Shown here piece by piece: positions 7,936 to 17,654 of a DNA stretch of 64,000 nucleotides. Made by a program: the position numbers and the translations under genes. This DNA comes from Candidatus Zixiibacteriota bacterium. GTDB lineage: Bacteria > Zixibacteria > MSB-5A5 > GN15 > JAAZOE01. The notes below the pieces were generated by a model. That model searched no databases, was not told the origin of the DNA, and saw nothing but the letters and a program-made list of their open reading frames with translations. The stretch lies in contig DAOUTW010000012.1 in the NCBI GenBank assembly GCA_030668485.1, positions 1 through 64,000 of the forward strand, in the 5' to 3' direction. Each line of letters starts with the position of its first letter. Within the stretch, counting starts at the first letter, position 1.

Positions 7936-9108
7936 ATGCCAAAATCATCAATAATCAATTTGCAGATTATTACACTGTTGTTATTCACCGGCCTGCTGCT
8001 TCCGATCCAAAGTGGTTTGTCTTACGCCTCGGACAGTACCGGTTTAACACAAACGATTCCAAAAAGCGCCACGATCGAAAGAGATTCAACCAGCGACGGT
8101 CCTCATGTTTTCAGACAGAACGATTCCACGATGATCGTTTTTTATCTCTGTAACGATTCGATTATCAGGCAGACCTTTGCGGTAGATGACACTCTCCGCT
8201 TTTTCGGCCTATGCCGGGATACGGAAACAGAATATACGATTACCGCCGACCCGCCCAAGATCGAACCATGCCGCTACGACGGAGTTTCACGAATCATGGC
8301 CCTCAGCGACATCCATGGCGAGTATGAGCATTTGGTCGCCATCCTGATCAAGGGGGGCGTTGTCGATAGCAACTTGATTTGGATATGGGGCGCGGGGCAC
8401 TTGATTATTGTCGGCGATATCTTCGACCGTGGTGATAAAGTTACCGAATGTCTGTGGCTGCTTTACCGGTTGGAAAAGGAGGCCAGGCGTTTCGGCGGTC
8501 GGGTCCATTTTCTTTTGGGAAACCATGAACTTATGGTTCTTCGAGGAGATGACCGCTATATAAATAGCAAATACCTCGACGGTGTTGTTAGAAAATCGAG
8601 AATCGATCACCGGGATCTTTTCGGCCCTGATATGGAACTGGGACGTTGGTTGCGGGTGCGGCATACAGCCATAAAGATAAACGACATTCTGTTCGTTCAC
8701 GGCGGCATCTCGACCTTTTTGATAGAGAAAGAATACAGCCCCGAGTCGCTCAATGAGATCGTCAGGGGAAATATCGACCTACGATCGTCGCAGCTGGCCT
8801 TCAATGATGAAATCCGTTTTCTGTTCGGAAGTAAAGGACCGTTTTGGTACCGGGGGTATCATTATGATATGGAGGGTCGTTATCCCAGGGCGACGGCGGC
8901 CGATATAGACAATATTCTTGATTTCTATGACTCACAATATATTGTTGTCGGTCATACTGAAGTAGACCAGGTATCGACATTGTACGATGGCCGAATTATT
9001 GCGATTGATGTCCCTGTCGAAGAATTGGGCGGACTTCAGGCTTTATTATATGAAAATGGCAAATTATATAAATTTTCCTTCCAGGGTGAACTGATACCGA
9101 TAGATTAG
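7936..9108 (+). CDS. Exported PPP-family metallophosphatase
   Basis: The start at 7936 is preferred over 7903 because GGAGAGG precedes it and it opens directly into a signal peptide (MPKSSIINLQIITLLLFTG..ASD). The 390-residue protein has all calcineurin-like motifs: LSDIHGEYEHL, VGDIFDRGDKV (GDxxDRG), LLGNHEL (GNHE), FVHGGIS and VVGHTEV. The order and wording match PPP-type protein phosphatases of the Shewanella-like/bacterial group, which hold two metal ions. Periplasmic location is inferred from the leader. The substrate is unknown. Confidence 0.85.
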   Translation: MPKSSIINLQIITLLLFTGLLLPIQSGLSYASDSTGLTQTIPKSATIERDSTSDGPHVFRQNDSTMIVFYLCNDSIIRQTFAVDDTLRFFGLCRDTETEYTITADPPKIEPCRYDGVSRIMALSDIHGEYEHLVAILIKGGVVDSNLIWIWGAGHLIIVGDIFDRGDKVTECLWLLYRLEKEARRFGGRVHFLLGNHELMVLRGDDRYINSKYLDGVVRKSRIDHRDLFGPDMELGRWLRVRHTAIKINDILFVHGGISTFLIEKEYSPESLNEIVRGNIDLRSSQLAFNDEIRFLFGSKGPFWYRGYHYDMEGRYPRATAADIDNILDFYDSQYIVVGHTEVDQVSTLYDGRIIAIDVPVEELGGLQALLYENGKLYKFSFQGELIPID

Positions 9109-9158
9109 AGTCGTAACAGTTATAGTAAATCGAAAAAATTAACACCGGGGGAGACTTT

Positions 9159-9731
9159 ATGAAAAAATCACTGGGCGCCAAAACTCTGGCCTTTCCAGCG
9201 CCGGTATGGATTGTCGGAAGCTATGACTCCAAAGGTGAGCCGAATGGTATGGCGGCTGCCTGGGGCGGTATCTGTTGTTCCCGACCGCCGTCGGTAACCG
9301 TCTCACTCAGAAAAGCGACCTATACCTTCGATTGCATTATGGAAAAGAAAGCCTATACCATCAGTATTCTGTCGGAAAAACATACCGCGGAGGCCGATTA
9401 TTTTGGGATGGCCTCAGGCAAAGACCGCAATAAATTTGCTGATACCGGTTTGACACCGGTAAAAAGCGACCTCGTCGAGGCGCCGTACATAGCCGAAGCG
9501 CCGCTGGTTCTCGAATGTAAATTGATCCACACCTATGAAATCGGTCTTCATACGCAGTTTATCGGGGAGATTGTGGATGTCAAGGCCGACGAGGATGTCC
9601 TTGGCGATCATGGACTCCCTGAAATAGAAAAGGTCAGGCCGATTATTTACACAATGACCGGGTCGGCTTATCACGGAGTGGGAGAATTCCTCGGCAAGGC
9701 ATATTCCCTTGGCAAGAAATTCAAACAGTAG
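9159..9731 (+). CDS. Flavin reductase / flavoredoxin family protein
   Basis: ATG at 9159 with GGGGGAG ahead. The 190-residue protein shows the flavin-reductase-like FMN-binding fold: [38 protein letters not shown] at residues 10-50, then YTISIL..H and a C-terminal [10 protein letters not shown]. It resembles flavoredoxins, small FMN proteins that carry electrons or reduce flavins with NAD(P)H. It is followed by an isochorismatase-like gene about 110 bp on; a shared pathway is not evident. Confidence 0.88.
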   Translation: MKKSLGAKTLAFPAPVWIVGSYDSKGEPNGMAAAWGGICCSRPPSVTVSLRKATYTFDCIMEKKAYTISILSEKHTAEADYFGMASGKDRNKFADTGLTPVKSDLVEAPYIAEAPLVLECKLIHTYEIGLHTQFIGEIVDVKADEDVLGDHGLPEIEKVRPIIYTMTGSAYHGVGEFLGKAYSLGKKFKQ

Positions 9732-9842
9732 GTAATAATTCTGCGCTAAGGATCGGCCGTCAAAAAACAGATTGCTCAATTTCCTTAATGGATACACTGT
9801 ATTTCACGTATCAGAGGGAAACGAAATTTACTGGAGAAACGG

Positions 9843-10382
9843 ATGCTCAAAATTGAAAATGCGATTCTGGTGGTCATTGACGTTCAAGGAAAACTGGCGA
9901 CCTTGATGCACCGGAAAGAGGAGTTTTATAAAAATGTAGTGCGGATGATCCGGGGGGCTCAGGTCCTCGACATCCCGGTCATTTGGAACGAACAACTGCC
10001 CGACAAACTTGGCCCGACTATTCCGGAGATCAAAGAAGTCCTGGCCGGGTCGGCTCCACTGGCCAAGAAGACTTTCAGTTGTTGCGGCAACAATGAATTT
10101 ACCGTTCAATTGAAGGATTCGACTCGTAAACAGGTCCTGCTGGTCGGTATGGAAACTCATGTTTGCGTCTATCAAACCGCCATCGATCTCGTGGAATCAG
10201 GCTATGAAGTGCATCTTGTCGCCGACGCGGTTTCCTCGAGGATTCCGGAAAATATTAAAATCGGTCTCAATGCCATTAAGGATGCCGGCGCAAAAATAAC
10301 CTGTGTCGAGATGGCTCTCTTTGAATTATTGCAAGTGGCCGAAGGCGACAAATTCAAACAGATCATCAATATCGTCAAGTAA
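9843..10382 (+). CDS. Isochorismatase-family cysteine hydrolase
   Basis: The start at 9843 follows GGAGAAACGG. The 179-residue protein has the family triad: Asp in VVIDVQGKL near residue 13, a Lys in KKTFSCC near residue 78, and the nucleophile Cys in VLLVGMETHVCVYQTA near residue 110. It resembles the YcaC-like group of amidohydrolases; the substrate is unknown. The next gene starts 14 nt after its stop, so the two are probably co-transcribed. Confidence 0.9.
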   Translation: MLKIENAILVVIDVQGKLATLMHRKEEFYKNVVRMIRGAQVLDIPVIWNEQLPDKLGPTIPEIKEVLAGSAPLAKKTFSCCGNNEFTVQLKDSTRKQVLLVGMETHVCVYQTAIDLVESGYEVHLVADAVSSRIPENIKIGLNAIKDAGAKITCVEMALFELLQVAEGDKFKQIINIVK

Positions 10383-10396
10383 GGTCATCGCGCTCC

Positions 10397-11416
10397 GTGG
10401 ATTCAATAACCCAGACCGCGCTTGGCGCAGCGGTAGGAGAGGCGATACTCGGCCGCAAGGTCGGATATCGAGCTGCTCTCTGGGGAGCCATCGCAGGAAC
10501 CATTCCCGATCTCGACATCCTGGCCTATCCGATTCTGGATGAGGTCGCGCGGCTGAGTTGGCATCGCGGATATTCTCATTCACTGCTTTTCGCCGTAGTC
10601 TTTACACCACTTCTGGCCTGGATCATTAATAAGATACACAGAGGCCATGCCTCATGGAGAGATTGGTCGCTTGTGACCTTTCTGGTTCTGTTCACCCATA
10701 TTTTGCTGGATAGTTTCACCGTCTACGGAACTCAATTATTCTTGCCCTTCAGCAATTATATGGTTGGATTAAACAGCATCGCTATCATCGACCCCGCCTA
10801 TACAATACCGCTCTTGCTTGGTGTCATTATCGCCCTGTTCCTGAAACGAACGTCGAACCGGAGGAGGCTGATCAATAATCTGGGCCTGGCCTTGAGCACC
10901 GTGTATTTGCTGCTGACAGTCGGAATTAAATTTCATGTCGAATCGGTAGTCGCTGAATCACTCGACAGCCAGGGAATGGAGCACCGGCGTTATATGACGG
11001 CGCCGACCGTCTTTAACGCCATATTATGGCGAATTACGGTTGAGGTTGAGGATGGTTATCAGGTCGGCTATTACTCTCTCCTTGATACGAGTGACGATCT
11101 TCGATTCCGGTTTCTTCCCCGAAACGCTGAATTGATAAGATCGCTGGCCAATGATGAGGCAATACAAAAGCTGTTATGGTTCTCAAATGGATATTATATC
11201 ATCACCAAAGATTGCGACGCGAATATTTTTGTCGATCTCCGTTTCGGTGAAATTCAAACCGATTTCTCCCGTTCCGGCCAATATACTTTTTCGTGGAAAT
11301 TGATCGAGAATAATGATTATCTTAATAAAAAAATAAGTCTTCACCGATCCGAGGTCGCGCTGGAGGATACCGGTCAGGCTTTTCAGGCCTTCTGGACCCG
11401 ACTTAAAGGGCTCTAA
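10397..11416 (+). CDS. YdjM/DUF457-type inner-membrane protein (putative metal-dependent hydrolase)
   Basis: GTG start at 10397, 14 nt after the isochorismatase-like gene. The 339-residue protein opens MDSITQTALGAAVGEAILG and contains GTIPDLDI, SWHRGYSHSL and FTHILLDSFTVYGTQL, the conserved His/Asp segments of the YdjM/YbcI (DUF457) family. Several hydrophobic helices lie in residues 1-185 and a soluble C-terminal domain of about 150 residues follows. The family is annotated as metal-dependent hydrolase from its His/Asp pattern; no activity is established for this type. Confidence 0.85.
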   Translation: MDSITQTALGAAVGEAILGRKVGYRAALWGAIAGTIPDLDILAYPILDEVARLSWHRGYSHSLLFAVVFTPLLAWIINKIHRGHASWRDWSLVTFLVLFTHILLDSFTVYGTQLFLPFSNYMVGLNSIAIIDPAYTIPLLLGVIIALFLKRTSNRRRLINNLGLALSTVYLLLTVGIKFHVESVVAESLDSQGMEHRRYMTAPTVFNAILWRITVEVEDGYQVGYYSLLDTSDDLRFRFLPRNAELIRSLANDEAIQKLLWFSNGYYIITKDCDANIFVDLRFGEIQTDFSRSGQYTFSWKLIENNDYLNKKISLHRSEVALEDTGQAFQAFWTRLKGL

Positions 11417-11679
11417 GCGGCAATTCTGCATTCATTATCCAATTTTATCTAGAATTTGGGCTCTTCGTGGCATAGCGCTGCGGCCTCAGGTGGTGCCGGC
11501 TTGTGCGATTTTTTCTTTTTTTGGCCATATCAGAGGGGTTAAAAATAACACCGAGTGGCCTAATTCGTTTGACATTTCGCAGGAACCCACGTCATAGAAG
11601 TGAAGTTCAAGCCGTTTTCAGGTCTTGGGAGCCGAAAAACAGGCCCCGAAAAATAGGTTTGGAAAGATTGAGAAAACCG

Positions 11680-11711
11680 TTTGACAGGCAATTGTGAATC
11701 TGTTATATTTG
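11680..11711 (+). promoter_or_regulatory. Promoter, sigma-70 and Bacteroidetes-type consensus combined
   Basis: TTGACA (11681-11686), 17 nt, TATATT (11704-11709) fits sigma-70. The same bases also fit the Bacteroidetes primary-sigma consensus exactly: TTTG (11680-11683), 20 nt, TATATTTG (11704-11711). It lies about 70 bp ahead of the OmpP1/FadL-like gene. The stretch 11417-11679 before it shows no convincing gene. Confidence 0.65.
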
Positions 11712-11780
11712 CGCTTTGCTTAAGGATTTTGGGTGAGAAATAATAGTCTTAGATTGCGATAAACGGGAGGAATACCCCAT

Positions 11781-13265
11781 ATGAAGCCGTTGGTAGGTTT
11801 TATAGCTGCGATGCTAATACTCTGCTCTTCAGTTGTGTTCGCACAAATGAATGATGAGCCTTTACTTGGTTACCCGGCGCTGAAGGAAGTAAGTTATGCC
11901 TATAATGGCGGGAGTGCCCGGGCCATGGGAATGGGCTATGCCTTTGTCGGATTGTCCAATGATGTCTCAAGTGGAATCTGGAACCCGGCTGGTCTCTGGG
12001 TTTTGGAAGGGCCGATAATTTCGGCCTCTTATAACATGTACTCTCCCGCGGGCGAGTTCGAGTCCGATATGACTTCGGGAGTGACCAAGAACGATCTTGA
12101 TATGAGTGCTGTCGGTCACTTCTCCTTTGTTGCCCCGGTTCGTATCAAAGGTCATCCGTGGGTTTTTACGGCCAACTTCAACCGCAATAATGAGTTTTCG
12201 AGTGAGTCGGCTGTTTGGACAAATCCCGAAAATAAACTGGATCCCGATACCTTTGTGGAAGATAATGGGAGTTTGCAATTTTTCAACGCCGGAGCCAGTA
12301 CTCGGATTTACAAACAGTTCTCGATGGGTTTTACCCTCAATGTCATCACTGGGAAGCGAGTTGTTGATCGTAATACCCTGACGCTCGTGGATTCGATTAC
12401 TAATTCCGTCACTGGTGATGCGGTCGAAAAGTACACTACCGATCAGCTTCTCGATTCAACCACTTCGAACGGATTCAATTTTACCGTTGGAATGATGTTT
12501 AAAGGCGAGACCTTCAGTGCCGGAGCGGTAGTCCAGACGCCTTATACGATCAAACATTCGACTGATCGATCTCACTTTGTAAATACAACTGTCGCGGATC
12601 TGGAGGATATCGAAAACACTTCCACCATATTTGTCGTCGACAGTCTTGCCAAGCAGGAGATTCCATTGTCGCTGGCCTTTGGCACCGCTTATTTCCCCGC
12701 CGAAAACTTGACGCTTTCGTTGGATTTGTCATATCAAAACTATGGATCAACCAGTTGGTTTCACCTTGATAGTAGTTTCTTCGCAGCCAACGGCGAGCGA
12801 TTTGATCATTATACGGAATTCCCGATTGACTGGAATAATAATATCGGTTTGGGATTCGGCCTTGAATACCTCCTGAACACCAAGTACGGTGTGGTTCCGC
12901 TTCGGACCGGTTTCCGATACGATCAACTCCCGCAGACCGGTGTAATCACTCAGACCACTTCTAATGTTGATTATGACGACGTCGGTGTCGCTCAGGAATC
13001 GGATAGCGTAACGATTACCCGGGTCGCAAGTGATCGTCAGAACACCGCCAGCTTCAGCCTTGGAACCGGAATCGGTTGGTCCCGAATCAAGCTCGATTTT
13101 GCCTATATGTTCACCACCGGCGCCAAGCTGGAATATACCGAGACCGATATAGCTTGGGGTGGGGAAGATGGCGATGGAAATCCGATCGTGAATGTTGCGA
13201 GCACAAAACGTGCTTGGGATCACAAATCTCATAAGGTCCAGTTCACTTTCACGGGATTTTTCTAG
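11781..13265 (+). CDS. OmpP1/FadL-type outer-membrane beta-barrel protein
   Basis: ATG at 11781 after GGGAGGAA. The 494-residue protein has a signal peptide (to about residue 22, VFAQ) and the typical N-terminal GGSARAMGMGYAFVGLSNDVSSGIWNPAGL of OmpP1/FadL/PorV-like barrels. Many alternating strands and a terminal aromatic (VQFTFTGFF) follow, as expected for an outer-membrane barrel. These proteins move hydrophobic compounds or serve in type IX secretion; the role here is open. It has its own promoter and terminator, so it is monocistronic. Confidence 0.85.
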   Translation: MKPLVGFIAAMLILCSSVVFAQMNDEPLLGYPALKEVSYAYNGGSARAMGMGYAFVGLSNDVSSGIWNPAGLWVLEGPIISASYNMYSPAGEFESDMTSGVTKNDLDMSAVGHFSFVAPVRIKGHPWVFTANFNRNNEFSSESAVWTNPENKLDPDTFVEDNGSLQFFNAGASTRIYKQFSMGFTLNVITGKRVVDRNTLTLVDSITNSVTGDAVEKYTTDQLLDSTTSNGFNFTVGMMFKGETFSAGAVVQTPYTIKHSTDRSHFVNTTVADLEDIENTSTIFVVDSLAKQEIPLSLAFGTAYFPAENLTLSLDLSYQNYGSTSWFHLDSSFFAANGERFDHYTEFPIDWNNNIGLGFGLEYLLNTKYGVVPLRTGFRYDQLPQTGVITQTTSNVDYDDVGVAQESDSVTITRVASDRQNTASFSLGTGIGWSRIKLDFAYMFTTGAKLEYTETDIAWGGEDGDGNPIVNVASTKRAWDHKSHKVQFTFTGFF

Positions 13266-13290
13266 ACGATAATGAAAAGCTGTACAGATA

Positions 13291-13321
13291 AGGCGGAACT
13301 ATTTTAATTCCGCCTTTTTTA
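13291..13321 (+). terminator. Intrinsic terminator of the OmpP1/FadL-like gene
   Basis: AGGCGGAA (13291-13298) pairs with TTCCGCCT (13308-13315), followed by a run of T. Confidence 0.8.
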
Positions 13322-13380
13322 ATCTGGCCGCGACGAAATATCTTCCGATACAGGTAATAACGGATAGGAGATGACAAAGC

Positions 13381-14058
13381 ATGAGACAGAATATAAAAAT
13401 TACCAAGCGGGAAATGAAAGAGGACAAGTTTACCACTTTCATGCTGCAGGCGAAGGATTATTTCTTCGAAAACTGGATATACTTCGTCGGTGGAATCGCC
13501 GCCGTGGTTATTGTCGTCGTCGGCATTACCTTTATTAGGTCAAATCAGGGCAAGCAGCAGGAACAGGCATTAGAGATATATAACCGCGCCATGACTGAAT
13601 ATCGAAGCGGCAGCCATCAGTTGGCTATCGTCGATTTCAAATCCATTGTCGATGACTATGGTTCGGCCTCCTGCGCCGAAGATGCCGCCTTCAACCTGGG
13701 CAATGCCTATTTCGCCGCCAGGAATTTTACCGAATCAAAAGCAGCCTTTGAAAACTATCTGAATGATTGCTCCGGCGATCTTTATTTCGTCACCTCGGCC
13801 ATGGCCGGGATTGCCTCCTCAATGGCCGGACTCGGTGATATGCAGGATGCTGCCGATAAATATCGGGAAATAGCCGAGACCTATCCCGAATTTAAACTGG
13901 CTGGTGAATATTATTACCAGGCAATGCATTATTACATCAAAGCCGACCAGATGGAATCGGCCAGAGTTATTTTTGCCAAACTGGCCAAGGATTTCGAGGA
14001 CAGTAAGCAACACCTTGATGCGTCACGGTTAGCAGCAGAATATAAAATCACGCTGTAA
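13381..14058 (+). CDS. TPR protein with one membrane anchor (YfgM/CpoB-like)
   Basis: A 225-residue protein: cytoplasmic N-terminus of about 30 residues, one membrane helix near 33-53 (YFVGGIAAVVIVVVGITFI), then tetratricopeptide-type repeats facing the periplasm (ALEIYNRAMTEYRSGSHQLAIVDFKSIVDDYG; AFNLGNAYFAARNFTESKAAFENYL; AADKYREIAETYPEFKLAGEYYYQAM). It resembles YfgM-like ancillary factors. The GH57 gene starts 8 nt after its stop, and a co-transcribed run of four genes follows to 17464. Confidence 0.8.
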   Translation: MRQNIKITKREMKEDKFTTFMLQAKDYFFENWIYFVGGIAAVVIVVVGITFIRSNQGKQQEQALEIYNRAMTEYRSGSHQLAIVDFKSIVDDYGSASCAEDAAFNLGNAYFAARNFTESKAAFENYLNDCSGDLYFVTSAMAGIASSMAGLGDMQDAADKYREIAETYPEFKLAGEYYYQAMHYYIKADQMESARVIFAKLAKDFEDSKQHLDASRLAAEYKITL

Positions 14059-14065
14059 GGCGGTT

Positions 14066-16216
14066 ATGGGGGCACGAATGCTTAAGGTCGCTTTCCTGTG
14101 GCATATGCACCAGCCTTATTACCGGGACCCGGCCACCGGAAATATGTTCCTCCCCTGGGTGCGTCTTCACAGCCTTAAAGATTATTACGATCTTCCGGCC
14201 CGGGTCGGCGAATTTGAACGTCTGAAAATGACCTTCAATCTGGTTCCCTCGCTTGTCGAGCAAATTGATCTTTACTGCCGGCAGGAAACATCGGACCGCC
14301 ATCTGGACCTTACCCGCATACCGACCAGTCAACTATCCCGCCGTGATAAAGCGGAGATTTTCAAGATTTTCTTTTCTGCCAACCCCGATACCATGATTGA
14401 GCCGTATCACTGCTATGCCCGTCTCTATAAGAAGCTCAAAGACTGCAATATGAACTCGGAAATGGCTGCCAGGACCTCTTCATCTGCCGAGATAAGGGAT
14501 CTTGTGGTATGGGCCAATCTGGTCTGGATCGATCCGATTTTCCGTCGTCAATCACCTTTCAAGGAGCTTTTCGAGAAAGGTGAGAAATTCACCGAGGAAG
14601 ATAAAAACTGTCTGGTCGAGGCCCAACTCAAAATCATGGCCAAGATCATCCCTACTTATAAGTCTTTGATGGAAGCGGGCAAGATCGAAGTCTCCTTTTC
14701 GCCGTATTTCCATCCGATTCTGCCGCTGCTATGCGATACCGATGCGGCACGTGAGACTCTGCCCGGGATATCTTTGCCGAAAAACCGTTTCTGTTTTCCG
14801 GAAGATGCCGATAAGCAGGTCGCCCTCGCCATCGAAATGTACCGCGAAAAGTTTGGGCGAGATTTGACCGGAATGTGGCCCTCGGAGGGTTCGATCTCGG
14901 AGCAGATGGCTGCTATTCTTGCCAGGCATGGTATTCAGTGGATGGCTTCGGACGAGCAGGTATTGTATGGCTCTCTGGCCAAATCCGGCCTATCCCACGA
15001 AAAGACCTCGCCACACGCCATATATCAACATCCGACCGAAAACGGTCCGATCAATATTTTCTTCCGCGATCATGCTCTGTCGGATCGCATCGGATTCGTC
15101 TATTCAGCGTGGGATGAGGAAAAGGCCGCTGATGATTTTGTCAATCATCTCCATCAGCTACGGCAGGCACTGGGAGGAGACAGCGATAATGCCATCGTTC
15201 CGGTTATCCTCGACGGAGAAAACTGCTGGGAATATTATCGCAATGATGGGGATCTCTTCTTGAATCTTCTTTTTGAAAAACTTGACCGGGATGAGCAGAT
15301 TGAAACCGTAACCATGGAAGAAGCCTGCCGAACACTGCAGCCACGCGGGCTTACTAATATAAAGGCCGGATCATGGATCAATCATAATTTCCGGATCTGG
15401 ATCGGTCATGCCGAAGACAATACTGCCTGGGATCTTCTCTGGGAAGCCCGTCGCGCCCTGACTCAATTTAAAAGAGACAATCCCGATTTCGATCCCGGGA
15501 GGATCGCGCTGGCTGAAAAATCGCTGATGGTGGCGGAAGGTTCCGACTGGAATTGGTGGTATGGAGACGAACATCGCGGCCAGCAAAATGATGCTTTTGA
15601 CCGCATCTACCGGGCTCATGTCAGTTCCGTTTATACTGCCCTTGGCTTGAAAATTCCCAAAGCGCTTATGGCGCCGATATCATCCGGATTCCCCGAATCG
15701 TATTTAACCGAACCGGAAGGAACGGTAACGCCCATTGTTGACGGAAAATTAACCCACTATTATGAATGGCTCGGAGCCGGGCGATTCGACTGTCTGAAGG
15801 CGGGTGGGGCTATGCACCGCGCCGGCCGGATCATGTCAGCGATTTTTTATGTCTCCGACGATGATTATATCTATTTGCGAATAGATTTCTCGGAAAGAAG
15901 CTTTTTAGTTGACAACGGCGACAAACGGCTCAAAGTTGAAGTTCTGAACCCCGGTCGGGGAGAAATGGTCTTCGGGGCCGACGGTATCGAGTCGCTGCCT
16001 GGCTGGGCCGGAGATAAAGACAGGATTCTGTATGGAGTCGGCGATATCGCTGAGATTGGAATCAAAAAGAAAATATTCTTTCCCGACGGACGAGGTGAGA
16101 TATTTTTTAGAATTGCCGTTACCGACGGTGAAGAAGATATTGAGGTGTGGCCGCAGGGGGATCCAATCCGATTCCCGTTCTCCGGCCAGGGCGAAGAAAT
16201 AGTTTGGGATCTATAG
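14066..16216 (+). CDS. Glycoside hydrolase family 57 enzyme
   Basis: The 716-residue protein opens with VAFLWHMHQPYY, the GH57 signature at the first barrel strand, and has GMWPSEGSISEQMA near residue 272, where the Glu is the expected catalytic nucleophile. DGENCWEYY is near residue 385, and an all-beta C-terminal domain follows. GH57 members include alpha-amylase, 4-alpha-glucanotransferase and branching enzymes; the exact reaction cannot be settled by eye. No signal peptide, so cytoplasmic, probably glycogen or maltodextrin metabolism. ATG 14066 is used with AAGGCGG ahead; ATG 14078 is an alternative. The next gene starts 13 nt downstream. Confidence 0.88.
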   Translation: MGARMLKVAFLWHMHQPYYRDPATGNMFLPWVRLHSLKDYYDLPARVGEFERLKMTFNLVPSLVEQIDLYCRQETSDRHLDLTRIPTSQLSRRDKAEIFKIFFSANPDTMIEPYHCYARLYKKLKDCNMNSEMAARTSSSAEIRDLVVWANLVWIDPIFRRQSPFKELFEKGEKFTEEDKNCLVEAQLKIMAKIIPTYKSLMEAGKIEVSFSPYFHPILPLLCDTDAARETLPGISLPKNRFCFPEDADKQVALAIEMYREKFGRDLTGMWPSEGSISEQMAAILARHGIQWMASDEQVLYGSLAKSGLSHEKTSPHAIYQHPTENGPINIFFRDHALSDRIGFVYSAWDEEKAADDFVNHLHQLRQALGGDSDNAIVPVILDGENCWEYYRNDGDLFLNLLFEKLDRDEQIETVTMEEACRTLQPRGLTNIKAGSWINHNFRIWIGHAEDNTAWDLLWEARRALTQFKRDNPDFDPGRIALAEKSLMVAEGSDWNWWYGDEHRGQQNDAFDRIYRAHVSSVYTALGLKIPKALMAPISSGFPESYLTEPEGTVTPIVDGKLTHYYEWLGAGRFDCLKAGGAMHRAGRIMSAIFYVSDDDYIYLRIDFSERSFLVDNGDKRLKVEVLNPGRGEMVFGADGIESLPGWAGDKDRILYGVGDIAEIGIKKKIFFPDGRGEIFFRIAVTDGEEDIEVWPQGDPIRFPFSGQGEEIVWDL

Positions 16217-16229
16217 ATCCGGAGGGCTT

Positions 16230-16625
16230 ATGTCTGATTCGTTTTTTGACCATAATCAATCCGAGGGTGATCTGTCCGGGAAGGGTGAAATTCCCAATCT
16301 GGATGGTGAGGATACAGCCGGGCACCCGTCCGAAGAACGCCGGATGGCGGCGGTGATGGCTTATATACCATTTCTGTGCTTTGTTCCCCTGATTAAAATG
16401 CGCGATGATCCGTATGCCTATTTTCATGGTCGGCAGGGGATTGTCCTGTTTTTCCTGGAGATAATCGCCGTTCTCTTTATGATCCCCCGGCTCAGTGCGC
16501 TATTTTGGACGGTGGTAATAATTGCCTGTATTGGAGCCGCTGTGGCCGGTATTATTTTTTCTTTCCAGGGCAAGAAATATAAACTGCCGATCATAGGTGA
16601 TCTTGCCGACAAATTAAAAATGTAG
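16230..16625 (+). CDS. Small membrane protein, DUF4870-like
   Basis: A 131-residue protein with an acidic soluble N-terminus of about 45 residues, then AAVMAYIPFLCFVPLI, a polar stretch ending YFHGRQG, and two further hydrophobic segments (LFFLEIIAVLFMI; ALFWTVVIIACIGAAVAGIIF). The pattern matches DUF4870/Tic20-like small membrane proteins of unknown function. It sits between the GH57 gene and an M48 lipoprotein gene with 13- and 8-nt gaps, so it is part of that operon. Confidence 0.7.
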   Translation: MSDSFFDHNQSEGDLSGKGEIPNLDGEDTAGHPSEERRMAAVMAYIPFLCFVPLIKMRDDPYAYFHGRQGIVLFFLEIIAVLFMIPRLSALFWTVVIIACIGAAVAGIIFSFQGKKYKLPIIGDLADKLKM

Positions 16626-16633
16626 GATTCTTT

Positions 16634-17464
16634 GTGCGCTGTTATTATATCAATCGGATAATGGTTGCAACTCTGCTGGCTGCGATGCTGCTGGTTGTAT
16701 CATGCGCCACCACCGGTCCGGGTGGCAAAAAATCATTCATTATGATCTCCACCGATCAGGAAGTTTCCATCGGGCGGCAGATGGATCAGCAATTGCGCAA
16801 AACCGAAAAAATTCTCAACGATCCTCTCTGGCAGAATTATATCAATGAATTGGGACAAAAAATAGTCGCCGTTTCCGATCGCCGTGACCTTCAATTTCAA
16901 TTTGCGGTGATCGAATCGGATCAGATAAATGCCTTTGCCGCTCCCGGTGGTTATGTCTATTTCTACACCGGGTTAATAAACGAAATGAACCAGGAATCTG
17001 AACTGGTGGCAGTTATGGCGCATGAGATCAGTCATGTCGTTGCCCGCCACAGCATCAAACGATTGCAATCAATCATGGGCATCTCCATCGTGCTGGATCT
17101 GGCTCTGGGCGGAAGTTCCGACAACACCAAAGCCCTGGCCGGGACGGCGCTGGGGATTGCGATGTCGGGATATTCTCGAGCCAATGAAACCGAAGCCGAC
17201 AATTATGGGACTTTATACATGACCCGAGCCGGATGGCATCCGCAGGGGATGGTTGCGATGTTCGGAAGGCTCCAGGAATTATCCGGTCATCGCCAGATGG
17301 ATCTCTTTGAGATGCTTGCCTCGACGCATCCCGCAACCGAAAACAGAATCGCGGCAACCAAAATTCAGATCTTCGAAATGGGCAATCTCGGTACAAAGTT
17401 AAAAAAAGATACGCCCCGATTCCAAGAATTGAAAAAACGCCTGCCCCACAAGCCCGGTGGCTGA
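16634..17464 (+). CDS. M48-family metallopeptidase lipoprotein (BepA/LoiP-like)
   Basis: GTG start at 16634 or ATG at 16661; both give a lipoprotein signal with lipobox VVSC. The protease domain contains MAHEISHVVARHS with HEISH near residues 131-135 (numbering from the GTG) and a third-ligand Glu in ANETEADNYG; the QMDQQ..... start of the domain is also typical. Such lipoproteins act in outer-membrane quality control, for example degrading stalled barrel proteins. It is the last gene of the 13381-17464 run. Confidence 0.9.
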   Translation: MRCYYINRIMVATLLAAMLLVVSCATTGPGGKKSFIMISTDQEVSIGRQMDQQLRKTEKILNDPLWQNYINELGQKIVAVSDRRDLQFQFAVIESDQINAFAAPGGYVYFYTGLINEMNQESELVAVMAHEISHVVARHSIKRLQSIMGISIVLDLALGGSSDNTKALAGTALGIAMSGYSRANETEADNYGTLYMTRAGWHPQGMVAMFGRLQELSGHRQMDLFEMLASTHPATENRIAATKIQIFEMGNLGTKLKKDTPRFQELKKRLPHKPGG

Positions 17465-17596
17465 ACCGATTGATTCACAACGGAATACGGTAGCGCCTCG
17501 ATCTATTGCCACTTGATTTAGTCTTCTATTCACCTAAGTACCGTACATGTGGGCAATTATCCATATTATTTTTTTTACCTCTTTGCATTTATTTAA

Positions 17597-17626
17597 TTGA
17601 CAATCAGTTATAAACATGTGTACAAT
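17597..17626 (+). promoter_or_regulatory. Possible sigma-70 promoter in long intergenic region
   Basis: TTGACA (17597-17602), 18 nt, TACAAT (17621-17626). It is 400 bp ahead of the next gene, so it might drive a long leader or an unannotated RNA. Otherwise 17465-18025 holds the regulatory sites listed and no convincing gene. Confidence 0.35.
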
Positions 17627-17654
17627 AAATAATAGTTGGCTTAGACCTGTAAAT

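Noticed and set aside
7749-8153. 134-codon plus-strand frame
   Set aside because: It spans a terminator hairpin and the start of the phosphatase gene, which has motifs and a Shine-Dalgarno in another frame.
11503-11697. 64-codon frame upstream of the OmpP1/FadL gene
   Set aside because: Arg-rich composition without motif, and it runs into the -35 region of a strong promoter.
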